Source of the DNA: Streptomyces chattanoogensis
GTDB taxonomy: Bacteria; Actinomycetota; Actinomycetes; Streptomycetales; Streptomycetaceae
DNA: 64,000 nt
Reading direction: 5' to 3'
Assembly (NCBI RefSeq): GCF_001294335.1
Contig: NZ_LGKG01000146.1
Location: 1 to 64,000, forward strand
The position numbers and the translations under genes were made by a program. The notes under the pieces were generated by a model that was given only the letters and a program-made list of their open reading frames with translations, was not told where the DNA came from and ran no database searches. Of the stretch, positions 51,146-59,849 are shown piece by piece (positions within the stretch are counted from its first letter, which is position 1; each line of letters opens with the position of its first letter).

Positions 51146-51826
51146 TCACCCCTCCGAGAGACGCGGAGGTCCGTACTTACGGCGCAGTTTCGCCGCCATG
51201 TCCCGGTCCGAGCGCCGCCTCTGGCCGGCGTAGAACATGGCCGAACCGGTCACGGCGAAGAGGCCGCCGGTGATGCCCGGTCCCACGCCGTCCAGACTGC
51301 GGTCGTCCCCTGCCTCCACCCAGGGGTCGAGGCCGCCGAGAGGATCCTTGAACAGGATGACGTGCTGCTTCGGCGTGAACTGGCCGTGGCAGTTCTGCTG
51401 TTCGGACAGGTCCTGGATCTCCCCCGAAGTATCGACGACACGGCAGACGGCCAGCTTGGTCCCCTTGGCGTTGGTGCGTTCCCCGGTGTCTGCCACCAGG
51501 GCGTCGACCCGCTCGCCGAGCTGCTTCACGTAGGTCTCATACAGGTTGGGCCCGGCGAAGAGTGCGAGCGCCAGGGTGCCGAAGGAGGCAAGGGTTGCGG
51601 CACCGGCCCGGTTCCAGACGCCGCCCGCCACGATCGCTGCGGCTGCCGCCGTGCCGAGCACGATGATGACGCCGACCCACAACATGCCGTAGGGGTACTG
51701 GGCGAGGAACCCGGCCCCAGTGGCCACCAGAGGGATCAGCCCGGCCCACAACAGCGTGTTCAGCGTGCGCCGGGGCCTGGCCCCGGCGGCTTCCTCCACG
51801 GTCCTGGACGCCCCGGATGTTCCCAC
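51146..51826 (-). CDS. Membrane protein, unknown, near Ter genes
   Basis: The 226-residue protein starts at GTG 51826 with AGGGGG in front. Helices are seen at about 20-42 and 45-67 with a third near 68-85, then an extracellular-type domain with YETYVKQLGERVDALVADTGERTNAKGTKLAVCRVVDTSGEIQDLSEQQNCHGQF (two Cys), and a last helix GITGGLFAVTGSAMFYAG before a basic tail. I recognise no family beyond a DUF3592-like layout. It converges on terD. Confidence 0.75.
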   Translation of the reverse strand: MGTSGASRTVEEAAGARPRRTLNTLLWAGLIPLVATGAGFLAQYPYGMLWVGVIIVLGTAAAAAIVAGGVWNRAGAATLASFGTLALALFAGPNLYETYVKQLGERVDALVADTGERTNAKGTKLAVCRVVDTSGEIQDLSEQQNCHGQFTPKQHVILFKDPLGGLDPWVEAGDDRSLDGVGPGITGGLFAVTGSAMFYAGQRRRSDRDMAAKLRRKYGPPRLSEG

Positions 51827-51902
51827 GTCGATCCCCCTGCGACAGCTGACCCTGCAATGACTGGCATGCGATTCCCAGGAATCCCAGGCACACCCTATGC
51901 CG

Positions 51903-52673
51903 TCACCCGCTGCCCGGCAGGTCAGGGCCGGTGAACCCCGGGCTGCCGAAGTCAGGACCCGTGAAGTCGGGCGTACTGAAGCCTGGGCCCAGGTGCTGCG
52001 TCTGGTTGCCGCCACTCGGGCTGTCGGCCAACTCTGCCGGGCCGTCGCTCCCGGCCGGGCCTGTGTCGTCGAGGAGCCCGAGCAGGAACGGCGTCACCCC
52101 GCGCTCGAGAAGAGCCTGTTGCCAGGCCTCGCGGGCCCGCGTGGCAGCGGAGTCCATGTCTCCGGGCGTCCCGGCATCCGCCGCCGCGCGATTGCGCGCC
52201 GCCGTGACGAGCATCCAGACCAGTCCGATCAGCGTCGCCGCCGCCGCGATCGCCCCGGCTGTGAGGCCGGCGAAGATCAGCTCGTCAGCGAGTCGAGAGC
52301 CCATGCCGACGGCTCGCAGGCCGCAGCCGAAGAGCAGGAAGACGGCGGCGGCCGTGGCCGAGAGGCCCGGTACGAGCACGCCCAGTGCGGGGAGCAGCCC
52401 GGCCCCGGCGCGCGCCGTCGTCTCGGCGGATTGCTGCGCGGGACGGGAGCGGGCGGTGGACGCACGGAGCTGGAGGTAGGCGCGGTACTCGACGGCCGCC
52501 GCGGAAACGATGGCCTCTCGCGCGCCCCGTGCCTGGGTACGCAGCTGCTCGGCGTGGGGAGTTCCGCCGGCGCCGTGCAGTGCCGCACGGATTTCCTCGG
52601 AGTTCAGCGCTCGATCCAGCATCCTTTCAAAGACCGGTGCGTCCTCCGCTCGTAAGCGGTCAAGTTCATACAC
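51903..52673 (-). CDS. Membrane protein, unknown, with Gly/Pro/Phe-rich tail
   Basis: The 256-residue protein starts at GTG with GGGGGAAA upstream. Residues about 1-90 are helical and soluble, two helices follow at about 92-120 and 130-158, then a stretch with REAWQQALLERGVTPFLLGLL. The last 30 residues repeat F-x-x-PDF/GPD-like units (STPDFTGPDFGSPGFTGPDLPGSG pattern). This layout occurs in small Streptomyces membrane proteins of unknown role. It lies in the same direction as the gene at 51146 and may share its transcript. Confidence 0.75.
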   Translation of the reverse strand: MYELDRLRAEDAPVFERMLDRALNSEEIRAALHGAGGTPHAEQLRTQARGAREAIVSAAAVEYRAYLQLRASTARSRPAQQSAETTARAGAGLLPALGVLVPGLSATAAAVFLLFGCGLRAVGMGSRLADELIFAGLTAGAIAAAATLIGLVWMLVTAARNRAAADAGTPGDMDSAATRAREAWQQALLERGVTPFLLGLLDDTGPAGSDGPAELADSPSGGNQTQHLGPGFSTPDFTGPDFGSPGFTGPDLPGSG

Positions 52674-52721
52674 GCGTTTCCCCCGATGAGGTGGAGAAGG
52701 AGAAGGTGGCGGTGTACCGCG

Positions 52722-53036
52722 TCAGGCGAGGGGCCCGGCGCCGGGAACCGGCGCCGGGTGGTCGGATCCGGTACGGGCGGCAGCCGGACCGTCGGTCGTG
52801 GCACCGGCGGACGTGGCGTGGATCGTGCGCGGCTCCGCAGGTGCCTGCGGGCCGGGCTCGTATGCGGCGGCCGGCGGTTTGTCGTCATCCCTCATGGCCT
52901 TGGTCTCGCTCTTGAGGATCCGCAGCGACTTGCCGAGTGCGCGTGCGGTGTCCGGGAGCTTCTTGGAGCCGAACAGCAAGATGACGACGAGTGCGACGAT
53001 CAGCAGGTGCCAGGGCTCCAGTCCGTTGCGCAGCAT
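52722..53036 (-). CDS. tatA: Twin-arginine translocase subunit TatA
   Basis: The 104-residue protein is typical TatA/E: a short N-terminal helix [38 protein letters not shown] with the FGSKKLP hinge and an amphipathic helix, then a disordered acidic/Pro-rich tail. TatA pores export folded proteins. This is probably a second, accessory tatA beside the main one elsewhere. It is leftward and divergent from an LCP gene with 143 bases between. Confidence 0.93.
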   Translation of the reverse strand: MLRNGLEPWHLLIVALVVILLFGSKKLPDTARALGKSLRILKSETKAMRDDDKPPAAAYEPGPQAPAEPRTIHATSAGATTDGPAAARTGSDHPAPVPGAGPLA

Positions 53037-53105
53037 TGCCGCCCGTCCTCTCTTGTGATCGGAGTCGCGGGCCGAGGAGCCCGGCTCAAGAGTTCACTTG
53101 CTACA

Positions 53106-53113
53106 TTGCGCAA
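53106..53113. promoter_or_regulatory. TTGCGCAA palindrome in the tatA-LCP gap
   Basis: TTGCGCAA within CTACATTGCGCAACTGTAC lies 67 bases before the LCP start and 70 bases before tatA. The same 8-base palindrome occurs at 55963-55970, 76 bases before the second TerD gene, which suggests a shared regulator. Confidence 0.4.
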
Positions 53114-53179
53114 CTGTACAACCCTGAGTGGCCGGTAGCCGTCTACTCCTGCAGGGAACCGCACGGATGAGGTGCACAC

Positions 53180-54721
53180 GTGACAGCCAGCCACAAGGAA
53201 CGGGCCGGACACCGCGGCGACGAACCTGCCATGGGGCGGCGGAGCAAGCGCGGCAAGGCGCGTATGGCTGCCGTGGCAGCGGTCTCCTTTCTTGTGCTGC
53301 TCGTCGCCTGCACCGGGTGGATCTACCTGAAACTCAACGGCAACATCACGACGTTCGGCGCGGACGGGGTGAGCGGGGACCGGCCCGCCGCGGGCGCCGG
53401 AGGCAGCAATGTGCTGGTCATCGGCTCGGACTCGCGCTCGGGCGGGAACAGCAGGCTGGGCGGCGGGGAAGGGGATGTGGGGCGCTCGGACACCGCGTTC
53501 CTGCTGCACATCTACGGGGACAGCCGGCACGCGGTCGCCGTGTCCCTGCCCCGCGACGCCCTCGTGGACATACCGCCCTGCAAGCTGCCCGACGGAAACT
53601 GGACCGCAGCGCAGACCGACGTCATGTTCAACACCGCGTTCAGCGTGGGAGACACCGCCAAGGGCAATCCCGCCTGCACCCAGAACACGGTGGAGAAGCT
53701 GACCGGACTGCGCGTCGACCACACCGTGGTCGTGGACTTCCAGGGCTTCTCGAAGATGACCTCCGCGGTCGGCGGCGTATCCGTGTGCCTGCCCAAAGAC
53801 GTCTATCAGGGCGATCTCGACCCCAACCGGGGGTCACGGGGGAAGGTCATCTTCCCCAAGGGGCTGCAGACGGTCTCGGGTCAGAAGGCTCTGGACTACG
53901 TCCGTCTCCGGCACGGTATCGGCGACGGTTCCGACATAGGCCGGATCAAGCGCCAGCAGGCCTTCGTCGCGGGCCTCATCAAGAAGGTGAAGTCGGAGGG
54001 AGTCAATCCGGCGACGCTGCTGCCGCTCGCGAACGCCGCCACCGAGTCGATGACCGTCGATCCGGGACTGGGCACGGCGAACAAGCTGATGGCCTTCGCG
54101 ATGTCACTGAAGGACATCGACCTGCACAACACCAAGTTCGTCACCCTGCCGTGGCGCTACCAGGGCGCGCGGGTCGCGGTGGTGCACCCGCAGGCCGACG
54201 CCTTGTGGGCGGCGCTGAGGGCGGACCGCACCGTCGACGGCAAGGACGCCAGCGGCACGTCCCAGCACGCCAGGAAGGCCGGGGACGGCAAGGGCGATGC
54301 GCCCGGTGCACCGAGTCCCGACGCGTCGGTGTCCGGAGCCGGCATCAGCGTGGCCGTCTACAACGGCACCACCGTCACAGGGCTGGCCGCCCGCGCGGCC
54401 GCCGGTCTGAAGACCGCGGGCTTCACCGTCACCGGCACCGCCACCGCTGCGGCCCAGGACCACGCCACCACGGTGGTCACGTACGGGCCGGGCCAGGCAG
54501 ACCAGGCACACGCTCTGGCACGCTTCTTCCCCGGCGCGGAGGTCCAGCAGGCCACCGCCCCCGGAATCAGCGTCACCCTCGGCCGGTCCTACGCGGACCA
54601 TCCCGAGCCGCCCGGCGCCTCCCCCTCGTCCCCGTCCTTCTCCGACGACATGCCGCCGCACGTGGCCGACAAGGCCCGCTCCGCCGACGACAGCCCGTGC
54701 TCCGACCTTTCGTACGGGTAG
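53180..54721 (+). CDS. LytR-CpsA-Psr (LCP) family protein with LytR C-terminal domain
   Basis: The 513-residue protein starts at GTG. A basic stretch and a helix at about 30-52 anchor it in the membrane. The LCP domain has VLVIGSDSRSG, GRSDTAFLLHI, VSLPRDALVDIP, VDFQGFSKMTSAVGGVSVCLP and LDYVRLRHGIGDGSDIGRIKRQQAF, with the Asp/Arg residues that bind pyrophosphate lipid. A LytR_C domain follows at about 388-470 (ISVAVYNGTTVTGLAARAAAGLKTAGF) and a Ser/Pro tail. LCP enzymes attach wall glycopolymers to peptidoglycan. Its place in a Ter neighbourhood fits envelope stress. Confidence 0.95.
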   Translation: MTASHKERAGHRGDEPAMGRRSKRGKARMAAVAAVSFLVLLVACTGWIYLKLNGNITTFGADGVSGDRPAAGAGGSNVLVIGSDSRSGGNSRLGGGEGDVGRSDTAFLLHIYGDSRHAVAVSLPRDALVDIPPCKLPDGNWTAAQTDVMFNTAFSVGDTAKGNPACTQNTVEKLTGLRVDHTVVVDFQGFSKMTSAVGGVSVCLPKDVYQGDLDPNRGSRGKVIFPKGLQTVSGQKALDYVRLRHGIGDGSDIGRIKRQQAFVAGLIKKVKSEGVNPATLLPLANAATESMTVDPGLGTANKLMAFAMSLKDIDLHNTKFVTLPWRYQGARVAVVHPQADALWAALRADRTVDGKDASGTSQHARKAGDGKGDAPGAPSPDASVSGAGISVAVYNGTTVTGLAARAAAGLKTAGFTVTGTATAAAQDHATTVVTYGPGQADQAHALARFFPGAEVQQATAPGISVTLGRSYADHPEPPGASPSSPSFSDDMPPHVADKARSADDSPCSDLSYG

Positions 54722-54804
54722 GCGTGACCGCCCCGCCGCGAAGCCCGGAGCGGGTGATCCGGCGCCCGGCCAGACGGGGCTGCAGCCGGGCGCCGGGGAG
54801 GCGG

Positions 54805-55887
54805 TCAGTCCTCGTAGTAGTTGTTGACGACCACCTCGGGCTCGTCATCATCGAACGCCTCGTTGAGCAGAGCGCCGCCGACCAGGCCGGCCGCACCGGC
54901 TCCGATGAGCGCGCCCGTGCCGAAGCGGCGGCCGCCCTGCTGCTGGCCGTGCTGCTGGCCGTAGTCCTGCTGCATCGGCTGTGGGTACCCCTGCTGCGCG
55001 GGCTGCGGACAACCCGCCTGAGGCGCCGTGTAGTACGGCGGCGGTGCCGCCTGCACCCGCTGGGCGCAGGCACCGCATGCCTGGATCTGACGCGGTACGC
55101 CCCACTGCGGGGACCACATCACGGGCGTCATACCGGGACCGTGGTGCGGGTCGAAGAAGCACGTCATGTCGGAACTCCCTGCTGGTTGCTGTGGTGTGAC
55201 GGTGGAGCCGTGACCGGGCGTCTCCCAGCCGGCGGCGGTTGCCGTGACCGGAGGAACGGATGGCTCGGCGGACGGGGCGTGAACCGGCGGGACCTCGGCC
55301 GCGGGACCCGGCCGCAGGACGTCGACGCCGTAGTCCTGCGCGATGCCTGCCAACCCGGAGGCGTAGCCCTGGCCGACGGCACGGAACTTCCAGTCCGCGC
55401 CATGGCGGTAGAGCTCGCCGAAGACCATCGCGGTTTCGGTGGCGGCGTCCCCTCTGAGGTCGTAGCGGGCCAGTTCGGTGCCGCTGTCCTGGTCGACGAT
55501 GCGGATGTAGGCACTGCGGACCTGGCCGAAGTTCTGGCCTCGCTGCTCGGCCTCGTACAGGGAGACCGGGAAGACGATCTTTGCCACCGCGGCCGGAACC
55601 ACGCCGAGGTCGACCTGGATCTGCTCGAGATCCCCGCCGCTGCCGCCGGTCAGGCCGCTGCCGGAGTGCCGCACCGAACCGTCGGGGCTGCGGAGGTTGT
55701 TGAAGAAGACAAAGTGCACGTCGGAGAGGACCTTGCCGGACCGGCCGCACAGCAGCGCACTGGCATCGAGGTCGAAGCCGGCCCCTCCGGCCCCTGTCTG
55801 CCAGCCCAGCCCCACCCTCACGGCGGTCAGACCGGGGGCCTGTTTGCTGAGCGACACATTGCCGCCCTTGGTCAGGGCCACACTCAT
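54805..55887 (-). CDS. TerD-family protein with Cys-pair and Gln-rich C-terminal extension
   Basis: The 360-residue protein starts MSVALTKGGNVSLSKQ at 55887. The TerD domain spans 1 to about 185, with FDLDASALLCGRSGKV, VHFVFFNNLRSPDGSVRHSG and AKIVFPVSLYEAEQRGQNFGQVRSAYIRI. After a Pro-rich linker there is a short Cys-containing patch with CGACAQRV and a downstream Cys, a Gln/Tyr-rich stretch, a glycine-zipper-like helix ALIGAGAAGLVGGALLNEAF, and an acidic end NNYYED. The tail suggests membrane or partner binding, as in other multi-domain Ter proteins. Confidence 0.92.
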   Translation of the reverse strand: MSVALTKGGNVSLSKQAPGLTAVRVGLGWQTGAGGAGFDLDASALLCGRSGKVLSDVHFVFFNNLRSPDGSVRHSGSGLTGGSGGDLEQIQVDLGVVPAAVAKIVFPVSLYEAEQRGQNFGQVRSAYIRIVDQDSGTELARYDLRGDAATETAMVFGELYRHGADWKFRAVGQGYASGLAGIAQDYGVDVLRPGPAAEVPPVHAPSAEPSVPPVTATAAGWETPGHGSTVTPQQPAGSSDMTCFFDPHHGPGMTPVMWSPQWGVPRQIQACGACAQRVQAAPPPYYTAPQAGCPQPAQQGYPQPMQQDYGQQHGQQQGGRRFGTGALIGAGAAGLVGGALLNEAFDDDEPEVVVNNYYED

Positions 55888-55962
55888 CTGCTTCCTCCAC
55901 AACTGTCCTGTCGTCCGGCGTCCTTCGGCTTCAACGCAGGGGGAAACCGCATAGTTCCCGGA

Positions 55963-55970
55963 TTGCGCAA
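55963..55970. promoter_or_regulatory. TTGCGCAA palindrome upstream of the second TerD gene
   Basis: ATTGCGCAAT (55962-55971) lies 76 bases before the TerD start at 55887, in a short AT-rich patch. Compare the copy at 53106-53113 in front of the LCP gene. Confidence 0.4.
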
Positions 55971-56158
55971 TATCTAAAGTATGGCGCCGGAGCGGGTCGG
56001 GCGGTGAGCATCGCCGTGCCCCTTGCGTACTGTCGCGTCGTCACGGTGGCGACGGCACGGCAAGGCGGCGGCACGGCAAGGCGGCGGCGTGCGCTCGGGC
56101 CGGGCGCATCACAGGAGGAGGTGCGCGGTGCCCGTAACCGGCGACCGCTGCCGACGGC

Positions 56159-58831
56159 TCAGTTCTGTCGGCTCGCGTGGCGCTTCCTGGCAGCCGCGAG
56201 GGCGATGCCGTAAAGGGTGAGGACGGCCGCGAGCAGCGCGTAATACAGGGGCGGCGGGGGCGACATGTCCAGCGTCGGGCCCAGGGGGGACAGGGGCAGC
56301 AGTACGCCGATCACGGCGAGGGCGGCGACGGCCAGGTGGACGGGGCCGGCGGCCCGGGTCTCAGCGGCGTGGCGGCCGGTGCGCAGCAGCAGCATCACCA
56401 TGGCCTGGGTCAGGAGGTTCTCGGTGAACCACCCGGCGTGGAACATCGCCGGGTCGCCGGGGCCCGCCGTGGTGTGCAGGGCGACGGCGAGGACCGCGAA
56501 GGTGGCGATGTCGGCGGCGGCGTTGAGCAGGCCGAAGGCGGTGATGTAGCGGAGGAAGGCGCGCGGCCGCAGTACCGCGGGTTTGCGCAGCGCGGCGTGG
56601 GCGGGCCGGTCGAAGGCGAAGGCGAGCTGGGCCGCGTCGAAGAAGAGGTTCTGGACCAGGACCTGCGCGGGGAGCATGGGGAGGAAGGGCAGCAGCAGGC
56701 CGGCGGCGAGCATCGCGATGACGTTGCCGAGGTTCGAGGAGAGCGTGATACGCAGGTAGGCGGCGATGTTGCCGCTGCTGTTGCGCCCGGCGGTGATCGC
56801 GCGGTCGATGGCGGTGAGGTCCTTCTCCGCGAGGACGACATCGGCGCGCTCGCGTGCCACGGTCACCGCCCCCCGCGGGCAGATCCCGACATCGGCCGCA
56901 TGCAGTGCGGGCAGGTCGTTGACGCCGTCGCCGAGATATCCGGTGGTACGGCCGCTCTCGCGCAGGGCGGCCACGATGCGGGCCTTGTCCTGGGCCGTAC
57001 AGCGGGCGACGACCGTGGCCCGGCCGACGGCTTCGGCGAGCGGCGGCCCGGTGAGCGTGCCGAGCCGGTCGGCGGTGAGCACCTCGCCGGGGTCCAGGCC
57101 GAGGTCGCGGCAGGCGCGGGCGGCGGTTCCGGGGTGGTCGCCGGTGAGGATCTTGACCGCGACGCCGCGCCGGGCGAGGTCGTCCAGCGCCTCGCCGGCG
57201 GAGGGCGTGAGCGCATCGCGGAGGGCGACGAAGCCGAGGAAGGTCAGGCCGCGCAGGTCGTGGTGGCCGTACGAGCCGAGACGGGCGGGGCGTTCGGCGC
57301 GCGCGACGGCCAGCAGGCGCAGGCCGTCGGCTGCTTCCCGGGCGGCGAAGCCGAGCAGCCGCTCGCGTTCCTCGTCACCGAGGTCGGTGGCCGCGCCGTC
57401 GACGACCAGCCGTCCGCAGCGGCCGAGGATGTCCTCGGTGGCGCCCTTGACGACGAGGGTGTGGGTGCCGTGCTGCCCGGGGCGGCGGACGACGGCCGTG
57501 GCGAGCCGGCGGGACGGATCGAACGGCAGCGCGGCGATCCCGTCGTACTCGGCAGGGTCGGTGCCCTGGTCGCCGGCCGCGCCGAGGATCGCTTCGTCGA
57601 GGGTGTCCGGGGCAGGCAGTTCGGCGAGTTCGAGGGTCCAGAAGCTGTTGACCGCCGCCCATCGCAGCACGTCCGGATCGTCGTTGCCCCGGGCGTCGAC
57701 GGATCGTTCCACGACCGGGCGGTCCTGGGTGAGGGTGCCGGTCTTGTCCAGGCACAGGACGTCGATCGCCCCGAGGTCGTGCAGCGCGGGCAGCCGTTTG
57801 ACGATCACGCCGCTGGTGCGCGCGAGCGCGGACGCGCCCCGGGCCAGCGCCGCGGTCACGATGACGGGCAGCATCTCCGGGGTGAGGCCGACGGCGACGG
57901 CGATCGCGAACGGCAGGGTCTCCAGGCCCCGCCCGCGCAGTGCGGCGTTCGCCATCAGCACCAGGGGCGGGGTCACGAGCATGAAGCGGATCAGTGTCCA
58001 GGCGATGCCATGGACCGAGCGGTCGAAGGCGGTCTCCGTGTGCCGCCGTGCCGGGTCGCGGTAGGCGGCGGCGAACCTGGTGTCCGCGCCGGTGGCAATG
58101 ACGACGGCGGTCCCGCTGCCGGAGGCCACGCTGCTGCCCTGGAAGCAGAGGTGTGGTGGCTCCGGCAGCTCCGCACCGCCGTCGGCGGGCGCGTCGCGGG
58201 CGTACTTCGGTACGGGCTCGGACTCGCCGGTGAGTGCGGCCTGGTGCACGGTCAGCCCGCTCGAGCGCAGCAGGCGCACATCGGCCGGCACCAGGTCGCC
58301 GGCGCCGAGCCGGACCACGTCTCCGACGACGAGCTGATCGACCGGCAGTTCCCGGACCGCAGGCGAGCTTTCGTCGTCCGCCCGCCGCTGGACGGACGCC
58401 GTCGTGGCAACCAGTTCGCGCAGGGCGGCCATCGACCGGCTGGCCTGGTGCTCGCCGCCCGAGCGCAGAACGCAGCTCACCACGACGAGGACCATGATCA
58501 CGCAGGCGGTGCCCCAGGAGGCCACGGCCGCCGAGACCAGCCCCAGACACAGCAGAACGGTGGTGAACGGATCGCGGAGGCTGCCCAGAAAGCGGCGTGG
58601 CCAGGAGACCGGCCGCCAGGCGGGGACCACGTTCTCACCGTGCCGGACCAGGCGCTCCTCGGCCTGCTGCTCGGTCAGTCCCCGCGGGCCGGTGTCCAGC
58701 AGCCGCATCAGTTGGAGCGAGGTGAGCGCGGCCGGCTCCCCGGCGTCGAACAACGGGTTCTGGCCCGCCCGCACCTCCCTGGTGTCCAGAGGCGTGCGAC
58801 CGGTTCCGGCTGCCGCGGTGGTTTCAGGCAC
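56159..58831 (-). CDS. Mg2+-type P-type ATPase (MgtA/P3B-like)
   Basis: The 890-residue protein has the P-type ATPase motifs in order: TGES (actuator), the membrane stretch VGLTPEMLPVIVTAALARG typical of MgtA, DKTGTLT (phosphorylated Asp), KGATEDILGRCG, ILTGDHPGTA and GDGVNDLPAL. Ten helices with a long C-terminal part (MLPAQVLVQNLFFDAAQLAFAFD) also match MgtA. It imports Mg2+ or a similar cation. A GTG at 58831 overlaps the ArsR stop by 8 bases; no separate ribosome site is seen, so it is coupled to the regulator. Confidence 0.93.
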   Translation of the reverse strand: MPETTAAAGTGRTPLDTREVRAGQNPLFDAGEPAALTSLQLMRLLDTGPRGLTEQQAEERLVRHGENVVPAWRPVSWPRRFLGSLRDPFTTVLLCLGLVSAAVASWGTACVIMVLVVVSCVLRSGGEHQASRSMAALRELVATTASVQRRADDESSPAVRELPVDQLVVGDVVRLGAGDLVPADVRLLRSSGLTVHQAALTGESEPVPKYARDAPADGGAELPEPPHLCFQGSSVASGSGTAVVIATGADTRFAAAYRDPARRHTETAFDRSVHGIAWTLIRFMLVTPPLVLMANAALRGRGLETLPFAIAVAVGLTPEMLPVIVTAALARGASALARTSGVIVKRLPALHDLGAIDVLCLDKTGTLTQDRPVVERSVDARGNDDPDVLRWAAVNSFWTLELAELPAPDTLDEAILGAAGDQGTDPAEYDGIAALPFDPSRRLATAVVRRPGQHGTHTLVVKGATEDILGRCGRLVVDGAATDLGDEERERLLGFAAREAADGLRLLAVARAERPARLGSYGHHDLRGLTFLGFVALRDALTPSAGEALDDLARRGVAVKILTGDHPGTAARACRDLGLDPGEVLTADRLGTLTGPPLAEAVGRATVVARCTAQDKARIVAALRESGRTTGYLGDGVNDLPALHAADVGICPRGAVTVARERADVVLAEKDLTAIDRAITAGRNSSGNIAAYLRITLSSNLGNVIAMLAAGLLLPFLPMLPAQVLVQNLFFDAAQLAFAFDRPAHAALRKPAVLRPRAFLRYITAFGLLNAAADIATFAVLAVALHTTAGPGDPAMFHAGWFTENLLTQAMVMLLLRTGRHAAETRAAGPVHLAVAALAVIGVLLPLSPLGPTLDMSPPPPLYYALLAAVLTLYGIALAAARKRHASRQN

Positions 58832-59186
58832 CGAAGCCACGGCGGTGCACCGGCGACACCTGCCCGGAGCGGGCGTCCAGCTGTACGACCATGAGCCGCA
58901 CCACCGCGACGACATCAGGGTCGTCGACGAGGTACACGACCCGGCGGCCCTCCCGACGGGAGCGCACCAGACCGGCGAGCTTCAGCTTCGAGAGATGCTG
59001 GCTCACGGCCGGCAGCGCGCCGCCGACCCGTTCCGCGAGCCCGGTCACATCGCACTCGCCCTGCGCCAGCGCCCAGACGATGTGCAGCCGTGGCGGGGAG
59101 GCGAGCAGCCCGAACATGGCGGCCGCCTCGCCCAGCACCTCGGCGGACGGGTCCACCATGCCGCCGTCGTCTTCTGCGCTGCCCAT
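58824..59186 (-). CDS. ArsR/SmtB-family regulator
   Basis: The roughly 120-residue protein has the ArsR winged helix: AAAMFGLLASPPRLHIVWALAQGECDVTGLAERVGGALPAVSQHLSKLKLAGLVRSRREGRRVVYLVDD. A Cys in the recognition-helix lead (GECDV) and His residues in helix 1 and near the C-terminus (SPVHRR) could bind metal, as in NmtR/KmtR-like members. ATG 59186 is preferred; GTG 59225 is also possible. It is the first gene of a two-gene operon with the cation ATPase, which suggests metal-sensed control of it. Confidence 0.9.
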   Translation of the reverse strand: MGSAEDDGGMVDPSAEVLGEAAAMFGLLASPPRLHIVWALAQGECDVTGLAERVGGALPAVSQHLSKLKLAGLVRSRREGRRVVYLVDDPDVVAVVRLMVVQLDARSGQVSPVHRRGFGA

Positions 59187-59337
59187 CGCCACTGCCGATC
59201 TCCGTCCCCCTGGGACGTCGTCCACGTCCCCGAAGCGCCCAGTCTAGGTGGGGCGTGCCGCGCCGTTCGGACGGTTGTCCATGCGGGGGCCGCGGAGACC
59301 TCACGTACTTCGCCAGGTCCTGGTGCCGACCGCCGGA

Positions 59338-59700
59338 TCAGCGTGGATCGACGATCTCCGCCGCGAAGACCGTCCCCAGCGGTTCGGGACCGATGTACTG
59401 CTGGCAGTTGCACGGCCGGGGCTCGTAGTGCAGCGGTTTGCGCTCGGCGTCCCAGGCGGTCGGCGCTTCGACCACCTCATGGCACCGGCCGGCCTTGTCA
59501 TGCTTGGCAAGGTGGTGAGTGCAGCCGCAGACCGGCTCGGGCGGCCGGTTCGCCGCGTCCAGCGCGAGCTGACGCCGCTCGGTGGCCTTGAGCAGCTCCA
59601 GTTTGCGCTTGTGCCGGGTCTTCAACGCGCTCCGGACGTTCTCGCCTATCCAGCCCCCGCCGATCATTACGGCGGGTACCACCATCCACAGCCACCACAT
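59338..59700 (-). CDS. Small membrane-anchored Cys/His-rich protein, unknown
   Basis: The 120-residue protein starts with a single helix (WWLWMVVPAVMIGGGWIG), then a basic coiled stretch (TRHKRKLELLKATERRQLALD) and a C-terminal region with VCGCTHHLAKHDKAGRCHEV and PCNCQQYIGPEPL. Five Cys and several His form a likely zinc site. GGGGGAGG precedes the ATG. I recognise it only as a conserved Streptomyces-type protein with no assigned role. Confidence 0.82.
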   Translation of the reverse strand: MWWLWMVVPAVMIGGGWIGENVRSALKTRHKRKLELLKATERRQLALDAANRPPEPVCGCTHHLAKHDKAGRCHEVVEAPTAWDAERKPLHYEPRPCNCQQYIGPEPLGTVFAAEIVDPR

Positions 59701-59849
59701 GCCACGCCTCCCCCATCTTGGTCAATGGCACATTTTATCGGTTATCGGTGAGCGGATCCGCCGCCGCATCCCGAAGAAATGATCCACCCTCAAGCGCGCG
59801 AGCACTCACAGTATTCACATTGCCACTACACGCCACCTTGCCCACGGCC

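Noticed and set aside
53128..55977. 949-codon rightward open frame across LCP and TerD genes
   Set aside because: It covers two well-supported genes in other frames and lacks any family-like sequence.
56177..58894. 905-codon rightward open frame
   Set aside because: It is antisense to the P-type ATPase, which has all catalytic motifs.
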